This document shows positions 1-11,300 of a stretch of 64,000 bases of DNA, piece by piece; positions within the stretch are counted from its first letter, which is position 1; each line of letters begins with the position of its first letter. The position numbers were made by a program, and so were the translations under genes. Source of the DNA: Epichloe hybrida (Eukaryota > Ascomycota > Sordariomycetes > Hypocreales > Clavicipitaceae); contig JAFEKR010000004.1 of assembly GCA_019022495.1 (NCBI GenBank), positions 1,488,001 through 1,552,000 of the forward strand, written 5' to 3'. The notes beneath the pieces were generated by a model. That model worked only from the letters and a program-made list of their open reading frames with translations, ran no database searches and was not told the origin of the DNA.

Positions 1-14
1 CAAAGGAATTAACA

Positions 15-40
15 CTAGTAATCTCTCTTTTTCCTTTGTG
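15..40 (-). other. CopA copy 1 polypurine tract
   Basis: On the minus strand the bases next to the 3' LTR read AAAGGAAAAAGAGAGA and then TTACTAG. This is the expected priming site for plus-strand DNA synthesis in an LTR retrotransposon, and it fixes the coding strand as minus. The same tract is at 8308-8335 in copy 2 and about 57776-57800 in copy 3. Confidence 0.75.
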
Positions 41-239
41 GCTAAAGAGCTTAAAAATACAATAAAAATCAGATTAAAGGAAAGTGTACATAAGTAAATC
101 CCTTAATAGGAATCCGCTGCTCTGATTGGCCGTCGTGGCATCGGTTAATTAAATTAATCCGTTAGTCCTTGCCTAAGCTCCTATCTCCTAATATCGCGGG
201 TCTCTTTACCTATCCTTTAATACAAATTGTTAATTCGTT

Positions 240-640
240 TAAATTAATCAAAGAGAAAAGCAATGAATTTAGCGATGATTTGGTCATCACGTCTGCTAGA
301 TTATCGTTGCCGTTAATCCACCTAACTTCGTAAATCTCGTGCCTCTTATATAATTAACAAAAAGCCATAATATTAATCATTAGTCTTTTCTCCTTTATAG
401 TTCCTAGCTTCATAAGACATTTATATAATAAAAAAGAATTAGTACAGAGAATTATAGGAATTCAAGGCATCTTTAATTAATCCGTAATCTAATGTAAAGT
501 CGTGGAAATCACGTAAGTAATATCTACGCCTTAAACCATGCTATATAACTTAGAGGCAAGCGCGCTATAAGTAACTCTCTTACTCTTTATTAAGCTATAC
601 GTAATAATATTACCTTTCATAATAAAGGTATTATTATCTT
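240..640 (-). pseudogene. CopA copy 1 RNase H remnant
   Basis: The minus strand around 600-400 reads G-N-I-I-T-Y-S-L-I-K-S-K-R-V-T-Y-S-A-L-A-S-K-L-Y-S-M. This corresponds to the copia RNase H block in which 'S(K)KRVTRSxLAxELY' supplies the catalytic Glu; that Glu codon is now Lys (G-to-A). C-T-N-S follows where 'CTDS' supplies a catalytic Asp, also lost. The same domain is recognisable in CopA copies 2 and 3. Confidence 0.8.
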
Positions 641-1129
641 ATATTATCTCGTTACTAATCACAATCACGTATCTAATCTATAAGCTCAAATCCTTATTGT
701 TAGCAAGCAATCCATCTACAAACACAAAGAGCTTCGCCTCCTTAAGAACCAAAGGGATATATCACAGTTCGCGTTATTAATTCTTAATCTACTATTTAAG
801 GCATTTATTAAGGCATGTAATATCTTTTGTAAAGGGCTCTTAGTGTTAAGCTACAATTAAAAGGTTATACAAAGCCTCTAGTTAACACACAGTTACAATA
901 TAGCTTCCTTGCGCTTGTTACTCTACGTAATCTTACTTTACCATTAAGGATTAAGGATTAACTTCCTTAATCTTCTAACTTTAACCTTTCTAGGTTAAGA
1001 TTAGCAAATTATTAGTATTCTAGGTTAAGATACAACCATTAAAGATAAGGGGATTCTTAGCGGTTAATTATTACTTTTCTTTAGCTATAAAATTAGCCTT
1101 CTAGAGCTCTTTCTCTTCTTTTTAGAAGA

Positions 1130-1640
1130 AGTTATCGTCGCTTAGTCCTAATATATCATTAGTTTACATTCTAATAATACCAAAGAGATTCTTATTATTT
1201 AGGGCTATGATTAACAAGTAGGGATCGTAGGTTAAGGTTATTATATTAAGGTTATCCCTATGGTAATAGAAGTACATTGCCTACTAGTAAGTTCCGGCCT
1301 CTGTAATCCTATAAAGAGGTCTAATTAATTTAATTACAGTCCCTTCTAGAAAGAGATATATAATTTGCTTTAGTAATCTCACGATAATTAGCCTCGTTAG
1401 CACCGTGTGCGATTGAGTGTAGGCTTGTGTGATATCGCGAATCCAAAGGTAAATACCTCTTCTTCTTAATAACGGAGCAATAGCTACAATTAGTTATTAG
1501 CTCGCATGTTATATTGTTAGCAATTACATTAGGATGAATTCCTTTCCTTTGTTATTATAGCCTTGTATAATAAGATAAGATTTCTTGTATAGCAAGTCCG
1601 TTCCTTTACCTTTAATCTCTCTAACTATACAAGAATCGAA
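1130..1640 (-). pseudogene. CopA copy 1 reverse transcriptase remnant
   Basis: The minus strand reads L-I-I-Q-G-Y-N-N-K-G-K-E, then W-I-R-D-I-T-Q-A-Y-T-Q-S, the signature of fungal copia reverse transcriptases ('LRDITQAYTQS', first catalytic Asp). A later T-N-D-I-L-G-L-S-D-D-N-F-F block follows. A few stop codons occur at former Gln/Trp positions. It lies between integrase and RNase H, which fixes the element as Ty1/copia rather than Ty3/gypsy. Confidence 0.82.
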
Positions 1641-2539
1641 GATTCTATGACCTCCGTGCTTCGCTAGGTTAAACTTAACGAATTTAAACACATTATAAGC
1701 TTATAAAGCGTTAATCTTAGCTTAATCAGACTACTTAAAGGGTTTTCCTAGGGTTATAATCCTTCCTTCTTAGCAAAGCTAAAGGGCAAGGTTCTAATTA
1801 GCCTCTTCCTTTACTATAAGGAACACTATGCTTAGCATCCCTCTAGTTATAACCTCTTAAATAAAGGCCTTCTCTTAATCTTCGTTTATAAGTATATAGA
1901 GCTAAACTAGGCTAATATCCTTCTTAGGGCTATAAGGTCTTCTTTTCCTTACTTTTATTCCTTTAGGGCATAGCAATAAGTCTTTAACTTAATAGCTTCC
2001 CCCTAGGGCCTTTTAGGCTTTATAAGCCTCTTTATTAGACTCTCTTACACTTATAAATTATACTATAAGGGCCTTTCTTAGTCTCCCTTGCTTTCTCTTA
2101 GCTAGTGTCTATAGCTCTTTACTATCTTCTATTAGAGAATCTCTTTTATTAGTAGCAGTTAGTTATGTAGTTACTTCTTCCTCTGCGTTACTAGGCTTCA
2201 TCTCCTACTACTCTAGTCCCTCTATAATACATAGGTCTTTATAATAGGGCTTTACTACCGTAGAGCAGAATTTCGCTAGGCTACAAGGCATGTTAATAGT
2301 ATAGGTCTCTCTATTAGTAGTAAGCAGCTTGTACAGGCTATGCTAGCCACCTTTCTCTCTCCACACACATATATTAGCCTATAGGGGCAGCTGATGTATA
2401 GGTGCTATATTAGGGCTATTCTAGGCTTTAAGGGCATTACAGACCTGCTATAAAGCTAGAAGATATCAGACTTCGTCTATTACCTTATGGATTACCTTAG
2501 TATATTAAATAACAAAGACGCTTAGTAGTAACTTGTCCG

Positions 2540-3330
2540 TTATCCATGGGTAGCCTCTAAAGACTAGCATAGTTAGGATAATACTATTTAGGCCTATAGA
2601 GTTATTAATCGCTTTAATAGCTATTTAAAGACATTACTCTAGCGTAAGTTCCGTTCTAATTAAGTCTATAATAATATTATAGGCTTAGCGTAGAGGTCTA
2701 TAGTATCTCTTAACCTTTCTAATACTATTATAGGCTTTAATTAGTATCTCACTAGTTTTAATTAACATCAATTAAGCATAATACCTAAATTCAGCGGAAG
2801 CGAAGTTGTTGCTAGCATCGTAGATAATCCAATCTAGAGGTCCGAGATAAGTATCAATCTAATATTCGCGGATTGCATCCCAGATGTCTTAAGCCTTCTG
2901 CCTCTTTGGATCAAGGGATTAGGCTGCTTGGAATAATGTTACTAAATTAACAATATAAAGCACTAGTCGGCTATCGATTTGCACGATATTAACGATAATC
3001 TTATAGTTAAATTCGTGATTATCCTTAATTATGAATTTAAATCAGCTAGGGGCCTTTCCGTGTATCTAGCAATAGTAACAGACTTTAGTTAATTCCTTAA
3101 TTACCTAGCGTTTAACTTTGTGACTAGCTTAGTAAAGGATCTTTACGAGCTGTTAAACAGAAGGGTAACTAAGCTAATAATGTAATTAACAAATATCTCC
3201 TTCTAAAAGGTAGAAGGCAACCATTTCTTTTGCCTCTAGTAATCACTAAGGATAACCCCATTGTCGCATAATAGGTATAGTCTTGTTGCCTTAGATAAGT
3301 ACGTTAGTAAGGTTATTAATCTTAATTTGC
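2540..3330 (-). pseudogene. CopA copy 1 integrase remnant
   Basis: Reading the minus strand downward from about 3330 gives a Cys-Tyr-Tyr-Cys zinc-binding end, then a phrase like F-N-Y-K-I-I-V-N-I in the RNase H-like core. The segment D-T-Y-L-G-P-L-D-W-I-I-Y-D-A follows, where copia integrases have 'GPPDxIxxDxG' with the second catalytic Asp. Next comes K-V-K-R-Y-Y-R-P-L, matching the conserved 'xGxVERYHRPLRR' block after the catalytic Glu. Glu and Gly codons are changed in a RIP-like way and stops interrupt the frame. The family assignment is strong; the exact ends are estimates. Confidence 0.8.
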
Positions 3331-3959
3331 ATCTTATCTATATTAGTAATTAAGAAGAGAAAGGGGGTAGCCGTATTAAGGACGTAAAATTCAAGCTTTC
3401 TAAGTTCTATAGGCACATAAAGGATTCCTCTTGTAACTACTAATCTAGCGCTAAATATAATAATTTAGGGTTCGCAGGGGGTCACCTTTAATAAAGGTAT
3501 TAATCTTAATAAAGCCTTTACTTATACCTCTCCTATAGTTAACTTTCCTATAGCGCTAGTGTTAGGCATAATCCCTCTAAAGACCTCTTTAGAATAGTAT
3601 TCTTTAGAGATATAGCAAATTAAGCCTTTATTACACTCTTATAGCTTATAGAGCTCCTACCTAAGGAATACATATTAGAAAGCTTAATTATTTAGGGTTA
3701 TAAGGATATTAATATTAGTAGTGTTATGGTTAGTCTATAATCCGGAGTAGAAGAATTATATAATACTTAGGTGTGCTATTAATAGTAGCTCCTTTATATT
3801 ATTATTATTATCTTTAGCTTCTATGCAAGCTAAAAGATATAATTCCTAATTCTAACCTAAGCCTTTATTAGGCTTGTTATTATCCTGCCCTTTATAGGAG
3901 GTAAGGAATACCTAGAATCTCTTCTCTAAAGGGGGTGTATAATATATTTTACTAGCCTA

Positions 3960-4060
3960 CTAGTAGTCCTTTTTCTTTTAACGTTCTTTAGTGAAGTAAT
4001 TAGAGAACTAGTAGCCACTCTTACCACACATAAAGCAGCGCTTAGTGCTTAGCCTAAGGC
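3960..4060 (-). pseudogene. CopA copy 1 gag zinc-knuckle remnant
   Basis: On the minus strand near 4055-4015 the frame reads K-R-C-F-M-C-G-K-S-G-Y, a damaged retroviral-type CCHC knuckle (C-x2-C-x4-H-x4-C). It is followed by a lysine-rich stretch and a conserved phrase near E-K-R-F-Q. The knuckle lies upstream of the integrase remnant, as expected for the end of copia gag. The later His/Cys positions are mutated. The rest of gag, probably up to about 5300, has stops and could not be delimited. Confidence 0.7.
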
Positions 4061-6237
4061 TCTATCCGCGATAACTTCCTCCGCCACGGGGGGATAATTG
4101 CTATCTGTACTAATGATTAGTAAATATAGCCTCTAGAGGGTCTCCTTATTAGTACTAAAGGTATTAGGAGGACTTCTTATTTAATTCTATAATAGTAATT
4201 ACCTTATGGAGGTCTCTAGCAAGACTTTCAAAGCCTATGGAGTACATATATTTCACTATCTAATATTTAGGCACACTAGCTATAGTATTTAAGGCTTACT
4301 TATAGAGTTTAGTATTTACTATCTTAGTAGGGTATAGGCCTCTATAAATCTTCTTAAGGGTTAATAACATAATCTTAAGACACTTAAGCTTGCTTTTATT
4401 AGGGTTTTTCTTAATTATACTCTTTAGCGTTATGCTACTTTACTTATAGTAATAGAATTACTAGTTACTTTCTGTCTTAAAGCGCTAATAGATATAAGTA
4501 ATTATCTCTTTATAGGAATAGTTATTCCTAAAGAGGTAATTAAGGTAGTATTACTTAGCATTACCTATTAATATAATAAGGAAAGCCTTCTAATAATGCG
4601 TTTAGGGAAGGTTAATTCTATTATACTTATTTTCAAAGAGCGTAATCTTTAGTATTAAGAAGTTATATAGCTTTCCACTATAGTAGTTACTATTCTTATA
4701 TATCTTCATAAGCTCTAAGATTTTCTTTATAATTTAATCTTTAGAGGGGAATTACTATAAAGGCATAATTTATTATAAATGATAGTCCACTAGTCGTTCT
4801 TAATAATAATTATCTAGATGGAGCTGTTAATATAATAGGGATTATTACGGGGGTTCTTGTGAGGGTTTAAGTAATCTCTAGGGTTAGGGAAGGTTAATTT
4901 CTAGGGTAGGTTATTAGGGCTGTTAATGTTAAGGTTCTAGGGGTTTAGAAGATTGTGGTCTTTCTTGTGATCTTTCCTATAACTAAAGGGGCATTAAGGT
5001 TTAATAAAGCACTTCCTTAAGTAATACTAGGATTAAATATCCTAGGCCTTGCCTAACAAGGACGCTGTAATCTTGTAAAGAATTGCGTAATTCTCTGATA
5101 ATATCCTTAGATGCCCTTTTAAAGGTGTCTTTAGACTAGCCCTTAAAGTCTTCTTAGAATAATTCCTATAGGTTATTATCTCTCTATCCTTAATGCTTAC
5201 TAAGGTTAATAAATCTCGCAATTTAGTTATTAAGCTTAAGCTACGTAGTAGTATCTAGATCTAGCTTAACAAATTCTTTCTAGTTATATAAGAATTCGTA
5301 AGTAAGCTATTAAAGGCATAGGGGTAATTTATGCCTTTAAGGTCTCTTAGGGGTGATAATTAGAGCCTTGCTATCACTAGCAGCCCTTCCTCTTATAAAA
5401 GGTCTAGATTCCTTTGCTATCTTTAACTATAAAAGGAACATTACTAATTTATTGTTTTTACTACTAATTAAGCTCCTATGTTTGCCTGTCGCTATTACAA
5501 GGTTCTTCTTTCGTATTTTAGGAGCGTTGTTGCTCTAATGAAATTAGAAGATTACAAAAACAGGAAAAACAGAAGAAAAAGTAGTAGAAGTAGCAAAAGT
5601 AGCAATAAGAATAAATTACTAGAGATAAAGAAAATAATATAAGTTCTAAAAGTAACTAGAAAATGATAGGAAAAGTAACAAGGGAATAATAGGAATTGCT
5701 ACTTCCTATTTTTCGTAAAAAGGAGGGAAGGAGGTAATCTCTCTTTCTTGCTAACAAGTACGGGGCGAACAGCACTAATAATAAAGGGGGCAAAAAAAAC
5801 GAGCAGTAGATGCTTATAGGGAGAGATTAAAGGTCTGTTAGAAGGTAATGTGTCAAAGGGAATTTATAGGTGTGTCAGCTAGCTTGGCTAAGGTTATTTA
5901 ACATTGGGTTCAAAATAAATACCTCGCGGCAATAGATTCGGTTGTTTGGTTGGTTTTCTTGTGATAGACAATAGAATTAACAATTAATAACAATATCCTA
6001 GATAGATATAACGAAGTTATATCCCTAAGCCTAAGGGTTAATAGATTGATTCCTTGGAAGCCTAACAAGCCTATAACTAGGATTCTAGTCTCTTCCTTTA
6101 GCACACTTATGTAGTTATGCCTCTCTACCACAATAACCGTTATAGCATAATAAGGGGTAGTAGTAGTAGCGTTTACAAAAATGTCTCTTCTTGTAATACC
6201 TAGCTTATCTATGGTTATAAAGTTAACTACTAATTAG

Positions 6238-6493
6238 TATTAGTTACACTAAGGTCCTGCGCAAGTAATAAATCCTGTATAAATTAAAGTCAATAATAGA
6301 TAGTTAGCTAGCTAGGAAAGAGAGAGAAGAGAGGGAAAGTCTAGATGCTAGAAAAGTAAGCGAAATCCGTATGTGGGGCAAATAGGGGGTGGCGAATTAA
6401 TGCAGCCAATCATATCGCGTGCATCGCGCCGGACCCACAATTGGTCCGGTCTTTGGCCACGATTAAACCAATGAAGATCCGAAGGAATCAACA
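6238..6493 (-). repeat. 5' LTR of CopA copy 1
   Basis: A 256-bp repeat aligning end to end with 8052-8307 and 14549-14804. The right edge (LTR start on the minus strand) is TGTTGATTCC and the left edge is a RIP-altered TATTAG for TGTTAG. This copy keeps several CpG-rich stretches (for example around 6416-6460) that are TA-converted in other copies, so it is among the least damaged LTRs of the family. Confidence 0.93.
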
Positions 6494-8051
6494 TTTATAC
6501 TTACTAATTAATTAAGAATTTTAGAGATTAATAGTAAGGGGGCCTTATTTTTAATAGTAATCCTATTAAGACCTTTATAATCTATATAAAGCCTTAATTT
6601 CCCTAATATTTTTAGAATAAATAAAATTAGGGCTTTAGCTAGGCTTATTAATCTTCTAATCTATTCTTTCTCCTATATACTTATAAGGTACTCCCTAAGT
6701 ACCTTTAGCTCTTTTTTTACTAGGTTATATATAAGTCCTTATAGTAGCTATTTCCCCTTTTCTAATTTAATTATATAAGTATAACCCCTAAGTTCTAGGA
6801 GCTTACTAGCTAAATCTTTTAAAAATATATCTATAAATTCTATATACTTCTCTAGGATTTACTATTAGGGTATATTACTATTTATTTCTTATATAAATAC
6901 TACTAGCTTCTTATAAAATACTACTTAAAGTACTATTATACTTCTTAGTTTCTTTTTCTTTAAGGGCTAAATATTACTTATTACTATTACTATAACTATA
7001 TTATAAGTTAGGTTATTATTTACTATATCTTCTATTAGTAAAACTTTATTAGTATTCCTTTATTTTATTTTAAGCTTAACTACCTTAACTTTTAGTAATA
7101 CTAGTAATAATATAATAAAAAACTACTTTACTACCTTATATAGTTATTACTTACTTAAAGTAAATATAATATATTCTTTAGTAATTAAAAACCTTTAAAA
7201 ACCTTACTTCTAATTTATTACTATAGGTTTATACTCTAGGGTCTAGTTTATTCCTAGAAGTATTCCTTCTCTAGTATTAGTAATATAGTAGCTAACTTAG
7301 TAAACCCTTATATAGCCTATACTATCCTTTACCTTAACTAGTTTATATAAAATTCCTTAGTATAGAATCTTATTCTTACTTATACTTTCTAGTATTACTT
7401 TTACTTTTACTATATTTTTCTAGTTCTATTTTAATAATAGCTTAGGGTAAATTATTAAATACTTTACTTCTATATTAAATAGCGCTAGTATTACTAACTA
7501 ATAGTTATCTTACTATAAGAATACTTATATTTTTATTTTTTTATTTATAGGTTTCTTTATAGTAAGACTATTATCCTAGGCTTATACTAAACTAATTAGA
7601 ATTTTATTTAAGTCTAAAGATTTATTACTACTATTTTTATACTTCTTAGTAGTATACTTATTACTCTTATAAATTAATTAGTTTACTACTTTATATCTAT
7701 TTATACTATATTTAAGGCTACTATATTTATAGTATTTAAATAGCTTCTAGCCTATACCTTATTACTAGGAACTTTACTATAAGTTATTTATAAGGAAGCT
7801 AAAGTATTATCTCTTATTATTCCTACTCTCTTTATTATAGCTTTTATTATAATTCTTTATTATAGATATTATTATAACTTTAGCTTTTTTAACTTAGCCT
7901 TATAAATAGCTTTAAGATATAAGAAACTCCTAGCTAACTATATACTACCTTATAGTATTATTTAAGCTATTTAGAAATATTACTATCCTTAAATATAAGG
8001 GGATTTAGTTAGGTAATTTAGCTTTTACCTTTATTTAAAGTCTTAGGAAAG
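6494..8051 (-). mobile_element. Gypsy element D, reverse transcriptase and gag-pol fragment
   Basis: The left piece of a Ty3/gypsy element on the minus strand, interrupted on its right by CopA copy 2. The other side of the break resumes at 14805 after the 5-bp duplication GAAAG. Just inside 6494 the minus strand reads A-L-I-L-F-I-L-K and then G-K-L-R-L-Y-I-D-Y-K-G-L-N. These match the gypsy RT blocks 'APxLFVxKKDGxLRxCxDYRxLN' with Cys and Arg codons decayed. Farther right (about 7700-8050) is the end of gag and a low-complexity linker. Damage is extreme: long stretches are almost pure A/T. Confidence 0.85.
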
Positions 8052-8307
8052 TGTTGGATTCACCAAGGTCCTGCGCAGGTAATAAATCCCGTATAATTGA
8101 AGTCAATAATAGTTAGTTAGCTAGCTAGGAAAGAGAGAGAAGAGAGGGAAAGTCTAGATACTAGAAAAGTAGGCGAAATCCGTATGTAAGGCAAAAGAGG
8201 GGGTGGCGAATTAATGCAGCTAATCATATCACATGCATCACGCCGGACCCATAATTAGTCTGGTCTTTAGCTATAATTAAACTAATAAAAATCCGAAGGA
8301 ATTAACA
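8052..8307 (-). repeat. 3' LTR of CopA copy 2
   Basis: 256 bp, identical in layout to 14549-14804. It starts TGTTGGATTC and ends GGAATTAACA on the plus strand. Differences from the partner LTR are mostly C/T and G/A transitions, as expected from RIP rather than ordinary drift. Confidence 0.94.
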
Positions 8308-11300
8308 CTAGTAATCTCTCTTTTTCCTTTATAGCTAAAGAGCTTAAAAACGCAATAAAAATCAGATTAAAGGAAAGTGTATACAAGTAAATCCCTTAAT
8401 AGAAATCCGCTGCTCTAATTAGCCATTACGGCATTAGTTAATTAAATTAATTTATTAGTCCTTGCCTAAGCTCCTGTCTCCTAATATTATAGGTCTCTTT
8501 ACCTATCCTTTAACATGAATTATTAATTTATTTAAATTAATTAAAGAGAAAAGTAATAAATTTAGCAATGCTTTTGTTATTACATTCGCCGGATTATTAT
8601 TGCCATTAATCCATCTAACTTCGTAGATCTCGTGCCTTTTGTATAATTAATAAAGAGCTATAATATTAATTATTAGTCTCTTCTCCTTTATAGTTCCTAG
8701 CTTTATAAGGTATTTATACAATAAAAAAGAGTTAGTATAGAGAATTATAGGAATTTAAGGCATCTTTAATTAATCCGTAATCTAATATAAAGTTATGGAA
8801 ATCGCGTAGGTAATATCTACACCTTAAACCATGCTATATAACTCAGAGGTAAGCGCGCTATAAGTAACTCTCTTACTCTTTATTAAGCTATATATAATAA
8901 TATTACCTTTTATAATAAAGGTATTATTATCTTACATTATCTCGTTGCTAATTATAATTACGTATCTAATCTATAAGCTTAGATCCTTATTATTAGTAAG
9001 TAATCTATTTACAAACATAAAGAGCTTTACCTCCTTAAGAACTAAAGGAATATATTATAGTCTATGTTATTAATTCTTAATCTACTACTTAAGGCGTTTA
9101 TTAAGGTGTGTAATATCTTCCCTAGAGGGTTCTTAGTATTAAGCTATAATTAATAGGTTATAGGAAGCTTCTAGTTAATATATAGTTACAATATAGCTTC
9201 CTTAGGCTTATTATTCTATGTAGTCTTGCTTTACTATTAGGGATTAAGGATTAACTTCCTTAATCTTCTAACTCTAGCCTTTCTAGGTTAATATTAGCAA
9301 GTTATTAGTGTTCTAGGTCAAGATATAACTATTAAAGATAAGGGGATTCTTAGTAGTTAATTATTACTTCTCTTTAGCTATAAAATTAGCCTTCTAGAGC
9401 TCTTTCTCTTCTTTTTAGAAGAAGTTATTATTACTTAGTCCTAATATATTATTAGTTTACATTCTAATAATACTAAAGAAATTCTTATTATTTAGGGCTA
9501 TAATTAATAAGTAAGGATTATAGGTTAAGGTTGTTATATTAAGGTTATCCCTATAGTAATAGAAGTATGTTACCTACTAGTGGGTTCTAGCCTCTATAAT
9601 CCCGTAAAGAGGTCTGATTAATTCAATTATAGTCCCTTCTAGAAAGAGATATGTAATTTGCTTTAGTAATCTCACAATAATTAGCCTTATTAGCACTATG
9701 TGCGATTAAGTGTAGGCTTATGTGATATCGCGTATCTAAAGGTAAATACCTCTTTTTCTTAATAATAAGGCAATAGCTACGATAAGTCGTTAGCTTGCTT
9801 GTTGAATTATTGGCGATTGCGTTAGGATGAATTCCTTTCCTTTGTTATTATAGCCTTATATAACAAGACAAGATTTCTTGTATGGTAAGTCCGTCCCTTT
9901 GCCTTTAATCTCTCTAACTATATAAGAATTAAAGATTCTATGACCTCCGTGCTTTACTAGGTTAAACTTAATAAATTTAAACATATTATAAGCTTATAAA
10001 GCGTTAATCTTAGCTTAATTAGACTACTTAAAGGGTTTTCCTAGGGTTATAATCCTTCCTTCTTAGTAGAGCTAAAGGGCAAGGTTCTAATTAGCCTTTT
10101 CCTTTACTATAAGAAATGCTATACTTAGTATCCCTCTAGTTATAACCTCTTAAATAAAGGCCTTCTCTTAATCTTTATTTATAAGTATATAGAGCTAAAC
10201 TAGGCTAATATCCTTCTTAGGGCTATAAGGTTTTCTTTTTCTTACTTTTATTCCTTTAGGGCATAGTAATAAGTCTTTAACTTAATAGCTTCCCCTTAGG
10301 GCCTTTTAGGCTTTATAAGCCTCTTTATTAGACTCTCCTACACTTATAAATTATACTATAAGGGCCTTTCTTAGTCTCCCTTACTTTCTCTTAGCTAGTA
10401 TCTATAGCTCTTTACTATCTTCTATTAGAGAATCTCTTTTATTAGTAATAGTTAGTTATATAGCTCCTTCTTTCTCTATATTACTTAGCTATTACTCTAG
10501 CGGATTATAAGGCTTTATCTCCTATTACTCTAGCCCCTCTATAGTATATAAGTCTTTATAATAGGGCTTTACTACTATAGAGCAGAACTTTACTAGGCCA
10601 CAAGGTATATTAATAGTATAGGTCTTTCTATTAGTAGTAAGTAGCTTATATAGGCTATGCTAGCTACCTTTCTCTTTCTATACACATATATTAGCTTACA
10701 GAGGTAACTAATATATAGGTGCTATATTAGGACTATTCTAGGCTCTAAGGGCATTATAAACCTGCTATAAAGCTAGATAGTAGTAGACTTTATTAGTAGC
10801 TTTACGAATTACTTTAGTATATTAAATAATAGAGATACTTAGTAGTAACTTATTTGTTATCTATAGGTAGCCTCTGAAGACTAGTATAGTTAGGATAATA
10901 CTATTTAGGCCTGTAAAGTTATTAATTACCTTAATAGCTATTTAGAGATGTTGCTCTAAGGCAAGCTCTGTTTTAATTAAGTCTATGATAATATTATAGG
11001 CTTAGCGTAGAGGTCCATAGTATCTCTTAACCTTTCTAATGCTATTATAGGCTTTAATTAGTATCTTACTGGTTTTAATTAATATTAATTAAGCATAATA
11101 CCTGAATTTAGCGGAAGCGAAGTTATTGCTAGCATTGTGGATAATCTAATCTAGAGGTCCGAGATAAGTATTAATCTAATATTCGCGGATTGTATCCTAG
11201 ATGTCTTAAGCCTTTTACTTCTTTAGATTAAGGAATTAGGCTACTTAGAACGAGGTTGCTAAATTAACAATATAAAGCACTAGTTAGCTATTAATTTATA

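Larger units (their letters stand above)
1..6493 (-). mobile_element. CopA copy 1, RIP-decayed Ty1/copia retrotransposon, left end cut by window
   Basis: A copia element read on the minus strand. Bases 1-14 are the last bases of its 3' LTR and 6238-6493 is its 5' LTR. The order on the minus strand is leader, gag with a zinc knuckle, integrase, reverse transcriptase, RNase H, polypurine tract, which is the Ty1/copia order. All frames are broken by TAG/TAA stops where Gln or Trp is expected, and G+C is very low except in scattered less-damaged patches. It is collinear over its whole length with the complete copy at 8052-14804. Its 5' LTR edge interrupts a gypsy reverse transcriptase that begins at 6494. 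It is certainly non-functional as read here. Confidence 0.93.

Noticed and set aside
5353..5538. 61-codon open frame, plus strand
   Set aside because: It lies antisense within the CopA leader/gag region, has the Leu/Ile-rich composition of TA-rich DNA, and the collinear copy 2 does not keep the frame.
5910..6131. 73-codon open frame on the minus strand near the CopA 5' end
   Set aside because: It is on the coding strand, but the matching stretch in copy 2 (about 14225-14455) has stops and no known gag motif; it is more likely leader sequence that happens to be open.
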